Source: Pseudomonadota bacterium (lineage in GTDB: Bacteria; Desulfobacterota; Syntrophobacteria; Syntrophobacterales; Syntrophobacteraceae). Taken from it: DNA of 64,000 nt. Under the pieces are notes generated by a model, which saw only the letters and a program-made list of their open reading frames with translations, made no database searches and was not told where the DNA came from. The stretch covers positions 3,796-67,795 of the forward strand of contig JAEZHY010000077.1 in the NCBI GenBank assembly GCA_023416335.1, read 5' to 3'. Positions 9,020 through 17,512 of this stretch are shown in pieces (position 1 is the stretch's first letter; every line of letters begins with the position of its first letter). The translations under genes were made by a program, and so were the position numbers.

Positions 9020-9492
9020 CGTAGCGCCCCTTCCCGCATTTTTCTTGCCGCTGCTTCCACGGCATCGACTATTTTCATATAACCGCTGCACCGGCATAAA
9101 TTACCGCTCAATCCTTCCCGGATTTGCTCCCTGGTCGGGTCGGGATTTCGTTCCAGCAGATGCACTGCCGCAAGCACCACTCCGGGAGTACAAAACCCGC
9201 ATTGCACGGCGCCGTATTCTATAAATGCTTCCTGAACGGGATGGAGGCTTCCATTCGTGCCCAGACCCTCGATCGTTTTAACGCTGCGCCCCTGGAGTTG
9301 TGCCGCCGCCATCAGGCATGAGAGGCGGGCCCGGCCGTCCACAAGGATCGTGCACGCCCCGCATTCCCCCGCACCGCAGCATTCTTTGGTTCCAGTCACC
9401 CCGAGGTCGTACCGCAAAACATCCACGAACTTCCGGTCGGGAGGGACCTCCACCCGTGTTTCTTTGCCGTTCAGTAAAAATGAGAGCCTCAC
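9016..9492 (-). CDS. Molybdenum hydroxylase, [2Fe-2S] small subunit (CoxS/XdhC type)
   Basis: 158 residues, the usual length. Two [2Fe-2S] clusters are evident: an N-terminal plant-ferredoxin cluster (Cys39, Cys44, Cys47, Cys59 in CGAGECGAC...C) and a C-terminal helical cluster (Cys98, Cys101, Cys133, Cys135 in CGFC...CRC). It passes electrons from molybdopterin to FAD. The start is GTG at 9490-9492 with GGGAG seven bases upstream. It lies 137 bp after the large subunit gene and overlaps the FAD subunit gene by four bases. Confidence 0.95.
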   Translation of the reverse strand: MRLSFLLNGKETRVEVPPDRKFVDVLRYDLGVTGTKECCGAGECGACTILVDGRARLSCLMAAAQLQGRSVKTIEGLGTNGSLHPVQEAFIEYGAVQCGFCTPGVVLAAVHLLERNPDPTREQIREGLSGNLCRCSGYMKIVDAVEAAARKMREGALR

Positions 9493-9538
9493 TCGTGTAC
9501 TCCCGATTGGTACGTTTGCTTCCCGCCCTGCCCGATAG

Positions 9539-9565
9539 GCATATGCGTCAACTTAAGCGAACCGA
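9539..9565. repeat. Short copy of the tail of the 50.7/60.3 kb repeat
   Basis: GGCATATGCGTCAACTTAAG at 9538-9557 recurs in both orientations in the repeat islands at about 50.72 kb and 60.29 kb. Here it sits in the 137 bp gap between the large and small subunits of the molybdenum hydroxylase, an unusual spacing for a complex whose genes are normally contiguous. Confidence 0.45.
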
Positions 9566-9629
9566 GTTGTTTTTTGCGCTGAAAGCGCTAAATAATTTCA
9601 GCCTGGGGTCAAATAGAAGGGGTTCTCTG

Positions 9630-11939
9630 TTAAGTCGGCGCCAATGGCCCGATGGGAGCGCCCTTTCCCGTCATCGCACAAAGTACGCTTTGCGCGCTCA
9701 GAGGTGACCTGTTCAACCTGCAGCCCACTGCGTCTTCAACAGCGCCGGCTATCGCCGGCAAGGGCGCGTTCATACCGACTTCGCCGATCCCCTTCATGCC
9801 GAAAGGCCCCGTGGATTCCACTGTCTCCACTGAAAAGGACGCGATTTCAGGAATATCCCGGGCAGTCGGAATGATGTAGTTGGTAAAATTCGGGTTCCGT
9901 ATTTTGCCCTTATCGAGAAGGACCTCTTCCATGAGGCCATAGCCTATCCCCTGGGCAACCGCGCCGTGGACCTGCTGCTCGAAACCGGAGGGATTGATGA
10001 CCCGTCCCCCTTCGGTGACGGCAAGATATCCTTTCACATCGATTTTTCCGGTAAGTTCATCGACTTCGACGTATACAAGATGCGCCGCATAAGAGAATAG
10101 AACATGAGGAAAACCGATCCTGAATTCCTTGCCTGTGTCCGGATTATCCTGACAAACGGGCATTACGAACTGATTCACAACCGTCCGGTCGCTTTCGGGA
10201 AAGACGCGCCCCAACGTTCCGAGTGGAACTTCCCTCCCGGAGGGGAGGTGCCTTACCTTTCCCGGCATGAGGATTACGCCTCGTGGTTCATCGAGCATGA
10301 GCATGAGGGCGGCCCGGTGCAGGAGCTTCTCTTTCAGCTCGTTGCATGCCAGGATAAGAGCATTGCCGAAGGTGTAGGTCGTTCTGCCGGCCGATGAAGA
10401 GCCTGAAGGATGTGTCCTGTCCGTGTCCGGCTGTATGAGTTCTATGCGGGACGCGTCCTGGCGCAGGATTTCCCCTGCCATCTGGACGAATGCGCTTGCG
10501 TTGCCCTGGCCCATATCGGAAACTCCGCTGTAGACGCGGATTTTGCCCTCCATGGTGAGTTCCACCCTGGCTATTGCGGAATCCGGAAGCCCCCTGCCGT
10601 ATCCCATGGCGTTCGATACGGCCGCAATACCGACCCCTCTTCTTTTAAACGGGCCTGCCGCCTTCTTCCATTTGTCGCTTTCGGCCCACAGGGAGTGCCT
10701 CTCCAGGGTTTCCAGGCAGGGAACAATGCCCGTGGAGTGCACGAGCGTCACGCCCGCACAGTTCCTGTCGCCTCGCCGGAGCGCGTTCTTAAGTCGAAGA
10801 TCGAGGCGGCTCATATTCAATTTAGACGCCAGCAGGTCCATCATCCGCTCGATGCCGAAAGATACCTGGCAAACGCCGAACCCGCGCATGGCCCCGCCGA
10901 TCGGGTTATTCGTGCGAACGCACCAGCCCTCAATGAACGTATTCGGTATTCGGTACGGCCCGCCGGCGTGTTCCATACCGAGCGCCATGACCTCGACGCC
11001 AAGGTGGGCGTAAGGACCCGTATCGTAATAAAGATCGCATTGAAGTGCGTGCAGCGTGCCGTCCCGCATCGCTCCCAGCCGGTACCGCATCGTGACGGGA
11101 TGGCGCTTGTAGCCCGCTATGAAACTCTCCTCGCGCTCCCACCACATCTTCACGGGCCTGCCACCGGCGTGCTGGGCGGCAAGAGCCAGCAGGCATTGAA
11201 CCGTTGCTCCGTCTTTCCCGCCGAATCCCCCTCCGAGGCATGGACCGATGACCCTGATCCCCTCCACCTCCAACCCGAGTGCGTGCGCTATCTCGAACCG
11301 GTCCCGAAAAGGGGCCTGCGTAGAAACAACCATGGTGATTCTTCCGTCCGATTCCCGCCAGGCCAGGCCGTTTTCGGTCTCCAGGAATGCATGCTCCTGG
11401 CCGGGGACTTCGAAGGAATCCTCCACCACGATATCGCATCGGCCAAATGCTTCCAGGGCATTACCGGAGCTTACGACGGCGTGTTGCAGCAGGTTTCCCG
11501 TTTCGTGCACATGGGGCGCTTCCGGTTTCAAGGCTTCCTCGGCATCGAACACACCGGTCAGCGGCTCGAAATCCATGCGGATGAGGCTCAGCGCTTTTTT
11601 CAGGATATCCCGGTTCTCCGCCAGAACCAATGCTACGGGGTCTCCGCAATGACGGACCCTGCTTCCGGCCAGGACAGGCTGGTCCTTATGAATAATTCCC
11701 TGCCGGTTCGTTCCCGTAACATCCTTCCGGGTAAGAATCTTGTAGACGCCGGGCAGCCGCCCGGCTTCCGACGTATCTATCCCTCGAATGATCCCATGCG
11801 GGATACCTGCCCTTTTCACGCCGGCCCAGAGCATATCCTCCCGGATGTAGTCTGCCGCGTATTTTTCCACCCCGGTGACCTTTGCCCTGGCATCGAACCG
11901 CGGCACCGGATATCCCACCTCGAGCATCTTGATACTCAA
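9630..11939 (-). CDS. Molybdenum hydroxylase, molybdopterin-binding large subunit (XDH/CoxL family)
   Basis: 769 residues, the catalytic subunit. Visible family marks are an N-terminal aldehyde oxidase a/b hammerhead domain (about 15-130), GGGFGGKDG (236-244), the cofactor-contact motif AMRGFG (350-355) and the catalytic glutamate in MKGIGEVGM (Glu720). The CO dehydrogenase active-site loop with its characteristic Cys is not seen, so it is a general hydroxylase rather than a CO dehydrogenase. The TTG start at 11937-11939 follows AGGAGAGG. The MFS gene lies 12 bp upstream. The cluster context (aminotransferase, MFS, ligase) suggests an N-containing organic acid or heterocycle; this is inference. 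Confidence 0.92.
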   Translation of the reverse strand: MSIKMLEVGYPVPRFDARAKVTGVEKYAADYIREDMLWAGVKRAGIPHGIIRGIDTSEAGRLPGVYKILTRKDVTGTNRQGIIHKDQPVLAGSRVRHCGDPVALVLAENRDILKKALSLIRMDFEPLTGVFDAEEALKPEAPHVHETGNLLQHAVVSSGNALEAFGRCDIVVEDSFEVPGQEHAFLETENGLAWRESDGRITMVVSTQAPFRDRFEIAHALGLEVEGIRVIGPCLGGGFGGKDGATVQCLLALAAQHAGGRPVKMWWEREESFIAGYKRHPVTMRYRLGAMRDGTLHALQCDLYYDTGPYAHLGVEVMALGMEHAGGPYRIPNTFIEGWCVRTNNPIGGAMRGFGVCQVSFGIERMMDLLASKLNMSRLDLRLKNALRRGDRNCAGVTLVHSTGIVPCLETLERHSLWAESDKWKKAAGPFKRRGVGIAAVSNAMGYGRGLPDSAIARVELTMEGKIRVYSGVSDMGQGNASAFVQMAGEILRQDASRIELIQPDTDRTHPSGSSSAGRTTYTFGNALILACNELKEKLLHRAALMLMLDEPRGVILMPGKVRHLPSGREVPLGTLGRVFPESDRTVVNQFVMPVCQDNPDTGKEFRIGFPHVLFSYAAHLVYVEVDELTGKIDVKGYLAVTEGGRVINPSGFEQQVHGAVAQGIGYGLMEEVLLDKGKIRNPNFTNYIIPTARDIPEIASFSVETVESTGPFGMKGIGEVGMNAPLPAIAGAVEDAVGCRLNRSPLSAQSVLCAMTGKGAPIGPLAPT

Positions 11940-11951
11940 GAGCCTCTCCTT

Positions 11952-13187
11952 CTATTGGACCATGCCGTTGTCTCCCGAAACTGCTTCTTTCTGGACAGCC
12001 TGCCGCAGGAGTCCGAGCAGGAAGAGCAGCACCAGGTTCACAAGGATGAACCCTGCGCAGATGTTAAAAAGAGAGCCGAAAGAATGGCCCGAGGCAATGT
12101 AAAAACCTCCGGCATAAGGGCTGAGGAAAAACCCGGCGTCCATCACAAAGAGCGCCAGGTTGGTGTTTACCCCTCGAAGATGCGGCGGCGAAACATCGAA
12201 AAGCGAAGCATTGAGCAGAGGCATTATGAAACCGATGCAAAGCCCATAATACCCGGCCATCAGGAGGAGCGCCCGGTCGGTTTTCATGTATCCGAACAGT
12301 ACGAAGCACGGAATCAGGAGGAAAGTGAAAACCTGGAGCATCTTTATTTTGTCGACTTTATCGAAGAAAAGTCCTCCCGACAGGCGCAGGGCTATCATAA
12401 CCAGGGTCGCTATGGTGAAAAAAACGCCCACCTCGCCGATCGAATTCGCAGCGGCGTGCCCCTTCATGAAAAAAAAGACGGAAGCGTAGCAAAGATAGAG
12501 GAAAAGATTTACCGCCAGAAGCAGCAAAACGCCGGGTTCCTTGAGGTTCCGGCGGATTTCTTCCAGTTTCGGCCGGCTTGTCAGCGCGCGATCCGCGCCG
12601 CTGAGCAACTGCTTTAATCTCTTTTGCAGCATGAGGAGAAATACAAACCCCGGAGCCGCCAGCACCGTTACGCCTCGATAGATTTGCGCCTCGTTATGTG
12701 TGTAGCGCAGGAGGATTTCCGTTAAGAACGGCATCACCGCATAGGGAACCAGCACCGAAATGCTTACAAAACCAAACCCTTGTCCGCTCTTTTCCTTCGG
12801 GATGAAATGAACCACCAGGGCCATGGCGGCAGAAACGAGCAACACAAAGGCTGCCCCGTGAAAAACTCTCAGAGCGATAAGTCCGGGAATGGAGACGACC
12901 CAACCGTAAGAGCACAGTGCTGCAACTATCATCGTTAACGCGATAAGCATCGCCGAGGCGGCATTTCCCGCGTGCAGCATGGGAACCGCGGCAAGACGCA
13001 GCGCAAAAGCGCTCATGGGTTCGAGTCCGACAAGGAACCCTCTCCATTCAGCAGGAATATCGATTCTTTCCAGGTAGCTGAAAAAGCTGTAGAATACCGC
13101 CATGTTGCAAAAGGCGAAGAATATGACGAGGTTGAGCGAAATAAATTCAAACGTGAAGAGTTTTCCGTTATTTCGCAATGGATCCAA
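11952..13187 (-). CDS. MFS transporter (second in the locus)
   Basis: 411 residues with about twelve hydrophobic segments, typical of the Major Facilitator Superfamily, including LSGGLFFDKVDKIKM as the motif A-like loop of the second half and a Pro/Gly-rich ALRVFHGAAF segment in TM4-5. It begins at TTG 13185-13187, directly at the stop of the aminotransferase, with GGGGGG upstream; no ATG lies near. It lies between the aminotransferase and the molybdenum hydroxylase and is likely to move the compound handled by them. Low similarity to the other MFS gene at 4788-5930. Confidence 0.85.
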   Translation of the reverse strand: MDPLRNNGKLFTFEFISLNLVIFFAFCNMAVFYSFFSYLERIDIPAEWRGFLVGLEPMSAFALRLAAVPMLHAGNAASAMLIALTMIVAALCSYGWVVSIPGLIALRVFHGAAFVLLVSAAMALVVHFIPKEKSGQGFGFVSISVLVPYAVMPFLTEILLRYTHNEAQIYRGVTVLAAPGFVFLLMLQKRLKQLLSGADRALTSRPKLEEIRRNLKEPGVLLLLAVNLFLYLCYASVFFFMKGHAAANSIGEVGVFFTIATLVMIALRLSGGLFFDKVDKIKMLQVFTFLLIPCFVLFGYMKTDRALLLMAGYYGLCIGFIMPLLNASLFDVSPPHLRGVNTNLALFVMDAGFFLSPYAGGFYIASGHSFGSLFNICAGFILVNLVLLFLLGLLRQAVQKEAVSGDNGMVQ

Positions 13188-14312
13188 TTAAGGCCCCCCA
13201 CATTCCTTCAGAATTCCCGACAATGCTTCCGCAAAAGCTTCCATCGCCTCCTGGTGGGAAACGGTAATTCTGATCCAGTTCGGGAAACGAAAACCTGTCA
13301 TCGAACGCACCATAACGCCTCGGGTCATCATCTTCCTGTATGCGAGGCTGTCGCTGACCGGCAGCCGTGCCATGATGAAGTTCCCCTCTCCGCTGACAAA
13401 CGGCAGCCGCATAAGATCGAGTTCCCGCGCCAGGAAACGCTTGCCCGCTTTAACCAGTTCGCGGGTGCGCGGAATATGCTCCATATCGTCCAGGGCGGCA
13501 AAAGCCCCCACCTGCGCCAACGAATTAACGGAATAAACGATGCATGTTCGGCGGATGATATCCACCACTTCCCTGCTTCCCGCCAGGTAACCTATGCGAA
13601 GCCCCGCGAGGCCATACATTTTCGAAAAAGTCCTGAACACCACCAGGTTCGGGTATCTGTCGATCAGGTTCATCGAATCGGGGAAGTCGGGACTTTCGAC
13701 AAATTCCCGGTACGCCTCATCTACCACCACAACGCGCTTCCCGTCGATTCGATCTAGAAAATCGCGCAGTGTATCTTCGTTCCACCAGCTCCCGGTGGGG
13801 TTATTGGGATTGCAGACGAAAAGGATCTTGGTGCGTTCGTCGATCTTTTCCAGCATCCCGGCCGCATCGAACCCGAAATCGACCAGGGGAACGAGACGCG
13901 CTTCAAACCCGGAGAACTCGGCCACCCATTCATAGACCGCGAAGGTCTTATCCGCCGTGACGATATTATCGCCCTGCTGGCAGAAAGCCTTTATGACAAA
14001 AGCGATCACCTCGTTGGCGCCGTTTCCGACCAGGAACTGGTCGGGATGCATCCCGAACTTGTCCGCCAACTTGTATCGCAAGTGATAGGCGTCTCCACTC
14101 GGATAGACGGATGCCTGCTCCTGAGGGAACGCTCTGATTGCCTTTCGGGCCTTTTCAGGCGGACCGAGCGGGTTTTCGTTGTTATTTAGCCGATAGAGCC
14201 TCGAACAGCCGTACATCTTCTTGAGTTCGTCATCCGGCTTGCTCGGGATGTACGCCTGAAAACACTTGATGTAGTCGGGAACGAGTCTTTCCAGCGGTGA
14301 AGCGGCTGTCAT
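13188..14312 (-). CDS. PLP-dependent aminotransferase, HisC-like (class I/II fold)
   Basis: 374 residues. The protein resembles histidinol-phosphate aminotransferases: RLNNNENPLGPP near residue 41, a substrate/PLP loop GNGANEVI (96-103), CNPNNPTG, DEAYREF, and the PLP-lysine motif FRTFSKMYGLAGLRIGY, then the Arg of FPNWIRITV for the carboxylate. No other his genes are near. Like many HisC-family enzymes outside his operons it could act on aromatic or other amino acids or amino-phosphates. Its ATG overlaps the upstream stop (ATGA at 14309-14312). Confidence 0.85.
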   Translation of the reverse strand: MTAASPLERLVPDYIKCFQAYIPSKPDDELKKMYGCSRLYRLNNNENPLGPPEKARKAIRAFPQEQASVYPSGDAYHLRYKLADKFGMHPDQFLVGNGANEVIAFVIKAFCQQGDNIVTADKTFAVYEWVAEFSGFEARLVPLVDFGFDAAGMLEKIDERTKILFVCNPNNPTGSWWNEDTLRDFLDRIDGKRVVVVDEAYREFVESPDFPDSMNLIDRYPNLVVFRTFSKMYGLAGLRIGYLAGSREVVDIIRRTCIVYSVNSLAQVGAFAALDDMEHIPRTRELVKAGKRFLARELDLMRLPFVSGEGNFIMARLPVSDSLAYRKMMTRGVMVRSMTGFRFPNWIRITVSHQEAMEAFAEALSGILKECGGP

Positions 14313-15604
14313 GCGCGTTTCCCTCGAAGCTGAAATACGACCAGGTCCGCTTTTCCCGCATAGGGCAGCACAAAGCGCGGTTCAAATCCCAGAGCGAGAA
14401 GGCCCGGCACAAAAACAGACTGCCATGCCTGGCCGAGGTCAACGGCAAATTGGATGTTCCTGATCCTTTCGGCTTCCATGAGTGCGACATGCCGTTTGAT
14501 ATTGCCTTCCGCATCCGCGCCCGGCCACATCGGCCGCAAGGTTACATGCCCCTGGAGACGGTTGAACTCCGCGGAAAGTACGGAATGCGGGGGCAATGTC
14601 TCGCCTGATGGTTTATTGATCCTGATCTCTCTCGGAAGAACCAGCCTGGCATACTCCCGGCGAACAAACGTTTCAAGCTCGGGATGAACCCAGACCGCCG
14701 AGCCCGTGTCCTCACGCAGAAGTCTGAACCATGCTTCGACCGGCGCATGCGAACCATCGGGTGCGTAATCGTCAAGGGCCCCCAGGAGTTCGAAATGTTG
14801 CCTGGAAAATTCCGGAGTCGGCCGAAGGTTGACGACTCCAATAGACGGAGTTCTTGCAACAGCGCCAATACAGCCCTCCAGAAGTCCTTCGGCTATATCT
14901 GGTGCAGGATCCCTGCTGAAAACATAGGGCCCGATGCACTCGATTGTATTTGCCGCGATCCGGTGCCAAAAAATCGCCCCTCCGACTTCGCCGGCGTTTC
15001 CCACCGCCGCCAATGCCTCGTATTCACCCACACTTATCATGTCCGCCAGTTTACCCGGATAGAGAAAAATGTCGGAAAGCACCCGGCCCTCGTAGTATGA
15101 CTGAGCGAGCTGAGCGATAAACTTAACCTCTTCCGGTCCGGGAGGACGCAATGATGTCTTGATTGGCCTTCCCACGGCCTGAGGCAGCACATCCTGGGAC
15201 AGGGGATAGGTTTTTTCCTTGATTAATGTGAGGCGCAGATGCCCTCCATCCTCCCTGTCCAGCAGGAAGTGATCGACCGACCTCGATGCTATGACCAGCC
15301 CCATTTGATCGAGGTCCGCATCGTCTTCCGCCGATATGGTCGTGGTGAGATTGAACCCACGCATATCGAAACCCTCGGCAGGAAGCGAGAAAACCACCCT
15401 GGTGCAGTAGCCGCCGTTTGAACAGACGACTTCAACAGGACCTCCGGACGGCATCACCACCCGGCACAGGTGCATGAATACCTCTTCCGAGGCCAGGGTC
15501 AGCATGAGGGACTCATCGGTGCCCAGCCCGAAACAGGTCGCTGCTTTTTCCACAAACGCAGTCACGAGCGGCAGGAAAACCTTGTCAGCATCCGCTGACA
15601 ACAT
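14309..15604 (-). CDS. Fusion of RsbW-like HATPase domain and GNAT-like domain
   Basis: About 431 residues from ATG 15604, chosen because GGAG lies five bases upstream. Further open frame to 15970 runs into a repeat (15853-15990) and is not real protein. Residues ~5-145 look like a GHKL anti-sigma-type ATPase domain (LASEEVFMHL helix, then MGLVIASRSVDHF and a final strand HLRLTLI). After a linker comes a GNAT-type domain (~170-300), and a C-terminal block (~330-430; LLALGFEPRFVLPYAGKADLVVFQL) parallels the tails of the two GNAT paralogues at 5980-8123. Such ATPase-GNAT fusions exist in anaerobes without known function. It may be the sensor of the locus. It heads the aminotransferase operon. 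Confidence 0.75.
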   Translation of the reverse strand: MLSADADKVFLPLVTAFVEKAATCFGLGTDESLMLTLASEEVFMHLCRVVMPSGGPVEVVCSNGGYCTRVVFSLPAEGFDMRGFNLTTTISAEDDADLDQMGLVIASRSVDHFLLDREDGGHLRLTLIKEKTYPLSQDVLPQAVGRPIKTSLRPPGPEEVKFIAQLAQSYYEGRVLSDIFLYPGKLADMISVGEYEALAAVGNAGEVGGAIFWHRIAANTIECIGPYVFSRDPAPDIAEGLLEGCIGAVARTPSIGVVNLRPTPEFSRQHFELLGALDDYAPDGSHAPVEAWFRLLREDTGSAVWVHPELETFVRREYARLVLPREIRINKPSGETLPPHSVLSAEFNRLQGHVTLRPMWPGADAEGNIKRHVALMEAERIRNIQFAVDLGQAWQSVFVPGLLALGFEPRFVLPYAGKADLVVFQLRGKRA

Positions 15605-15633
15605 CACGTCTCCGGTGCTTCGTTTCACTTTCA

Positions 15634-16141
15634 TCCTCGAATGGGCAAAGGTCACTATTAATGGTGGATCATTTGAAATTACCACATCCCAGCCCAGTAT
15701 CTCTACGATTTTGTGACCCGGACAGTTGTGAAGAATATGGGGTTCTCCCGGGGCCGGTTCCCAGGCATTTTTACGACGACCGTCCCCTCGGATCAAAGTC
15801 TCGTCGGGATAGCTGGGTGGTGGGCACCCCAAAAGCGGGACCGCGCTTCGCGGGTGGCCCAGGCAACACGCTTTAACGTTGCCTGGGTCCGGAGGACAAG
15901 AGACTTCGCGTAGAATTACCGTCCCTCTTGCCTGCGGCACGGGCAACCAAAACCACGTTGCCCGTGTCACCCCTGGTTTGGTACCAAGCGTGACGGCCTG
16001 CTCATGAATTATTAAGTACCTTTAGCCAAAAACAGGTCAAACGGAGACTTGCCCCTTTTCCTCTGAAATCATTGCTATCGGGAAACCGCTTCTTGTGGAT
16101 GGAGGCTTCCTGCCGCTGACGGAAAGAAACAGCTTCTTCCG
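15634..16141. other. Intergenic stretch with a repeat element
   Basis: No gene seen. It holds copy 1 of the double-hairpin repeat (15853-15990), preceded by a short GGTGGGCAC repeat near 15829. An open frame on the minus strand crosses it but its codons derive from the repeat. Confidence 0.6.
15853..15990 (+). repeat. Double-hairpin repeat, copy 1
   Basis: Two hairpins in a row. The first is CCCAGGCAAC (15858-15867) against GTTGCCTGGG (15878-15887); the second is CACGGGCAAC against GTTGCCCGTG (15938-15968), followed by TTTGGTACCAAG. Copies follow at 23.76, 57.14 and 57.55 kb, all in the same orientation, with the hairpin stems conserved better than the spacers. Confidence 0.8.
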
Positions 16142-17494
16142 TCAGGGTCTGGTTTTCTTGACGAAAGGCTTTTTGCCGGTGACGCCTCTCGGGATACTCG
16201 GAACTCTGTCGACCTCGACGGCTGGGGGAATGGCTCCCCGATCCGCCAGGTCCTTCCGGATGGAGTCGATAAGGGAAGCGGAGTCAATATTCCCTGAGAC
16301 TCCGCCAAGGAAAACCAACAGCCGATCCGGTTCCTGAACGACCTGCCACTCGGCGGCTGGTATCGTGTCGAGAATTCCCTCGAAGAAAAGGGGATGTACG
16401 GCGATGCGACCGCCGGAGCTGGCCGGGAAATCGAGCATCTCCTCGTCCCTTCCCTCGATGGACTCAATCAGCCGGTAGGGTCTCCCGCACGAGCAGGCAG
16501 ACCAGGAGGACAGCTTCACGCGATCGCTTAGCTCATAGCGGATCAGGGGCAGCGCAAAGTTGAAGAGAACCGTCACAAGCACCTTGTCTCCGAACCTGCC
16601 GGGAGGGACCGGTTCGTTGTTGTCGTCAACGACTTCGACCACAAGGAGGTCTTCGCTGATGTGAAGCCCGCGATGCCGGTCGCACTCGGCTGCTATGTTC
16701 CCCGCCTCTGTCGTGCCGTAGTGATCGAATACCTCCGCACCCCAGGCCTCCTTAGCCATGCGGCGAATTTCCCGAGCCAAGACCTCCCCACCGCAAAAAA
16801 CGGCTTCAGGCCGTATGTGCAGGCGGCCTCCCAGCTGTTCTTTCGCCAGAGCATGGACCGAAGACGGATATCCACCCATGACCTCGGGTTGCCAGGCGTT
16901 GAGCCTTTCGACGAGGAAGTCGAGGGGCGCGCCGGCGTCAAGTCTCAAGCGGGGAGTCCAGGGATTATCGAGGATTGCCGCGATCCTGAAAGACATGTGC
17001 CAGGGAACCGCGGATGCTATCAAGGCCATTCGTTTGCGTTGAATCAACCCGTGTTCCAGACCGGCCCACTTGTTGCCGCGCAGGAATCCCGCAATGAGAT
17101 TTGCCAATGCCTTGGCGTCGAAGGGAAATATTCCTCTCTTTCCGGTGCTTCCCGAGGTTGCGGCGACGAGGTAGCGGCCGGCGAAAAGCTCGCGTCCTAT
17201 AATCAAGGGGAGGTGTGCCTCCAGGTCGGCCAGTCGAATGGGACGATCGGTCACAATATCGTTGAAACGCTCCATGAGCATGCTTTTGGTCAATACCGGA
17301 AGTTCGACTAAAGGGCGGTCGTAAAGACCTCTGTGAAACTCCCGGTAGAATGGGGAAGTTCGATAGGCGTGCTTTCGAAGACGGCGAAGCAATTCACTCT
17401 GCTGGGCGACAAGAAATTCCCGGCTCCATCGGTCGTGCATCGACAGCGTATAGCGCAGTCTGAGGAGTTCTGCAGCCAGCTGAAAGTAGAACAT
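16142..17494 (-). CDS. Adenylate-forming ligase, phenylacetate-CoA ligase (PaaK)-like
   Basis: About 450 residues. It has the AMP-binding P-loop ATSGSTGKRGIF (near residue 113), the motif DHYGTTEAG for adenine/acyl contact, and a C-terminal sub-domain ending with RGVTGKKPFVKK, where the lysine is catalytic. The family activates an aromatic or other carboxylate with ATP, usually to a CoA thioester. The start is uncertain: ATG 17494 or a TTG at 17512, neither with a good RBS. It heads the minus-strand metabolic locus (with a repeat between it and the ATPase-GNAT gene). The substrate is unknown; no paa catabolic genes are nearby. Confidence 0.85.
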   Translation of the reverse strand: MFYFQLAAELLRLRYTLSMHDRWSREFLVAQQSELLRRLRKHAYRTSPFYREFHRGLYDRPLVELPVLTKSMLMERFNDIVTDRPIRLADLEAHLPLIIGRELFAGRYLVAATSGSTGKRGIFPFDAKALANLIAGFLRGNKWAGLEHGLIQRKRMALIASAVPWHMSFRIAAILDNPWTPRLRLDAGAPLDFLVERLNAWQPEVMGGYPSSVHALAKEQLGGRLHIRPEAVFCGGEVLAREIRRMAKEAWGAEVFDHYGTTEAGNIAAECDRHRGLHISEDLLVVEVVDDNNEPVPPGRFGDKVLVTVLFNFALPLIRYELSDRVKLSSWSACSCGRPYRLIESIEGRDEEMLDFPASSGGRIAVHPLFFEGILDTIPAAEWQVVQEPDRLLVFLGGVSGNIDSASLIDSIRKDLADRGAIPPAVEVDRVPSIPRGVTGKKPFVKKTRP

Positions 17495-17512
17495 GGTCGC
17501 AGCTTTCAACAA

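Noticed and set aside
9630..11939. Aerobic-type CO dehydrogenase
   Set aside because: The active-site loop with the Cys that binds Cu was not found; the motif set is generic for molybdenum hydroxylases.
10410..12617. A 735-codon open frame on the plus strand
   Set aside because: It is antisense to the molybdenum hydroxylase large subunit and an MFS gene that have clear motifs; its translation is rich in Arg/His/Pro and without any domain. It is a codon-bias shadow.
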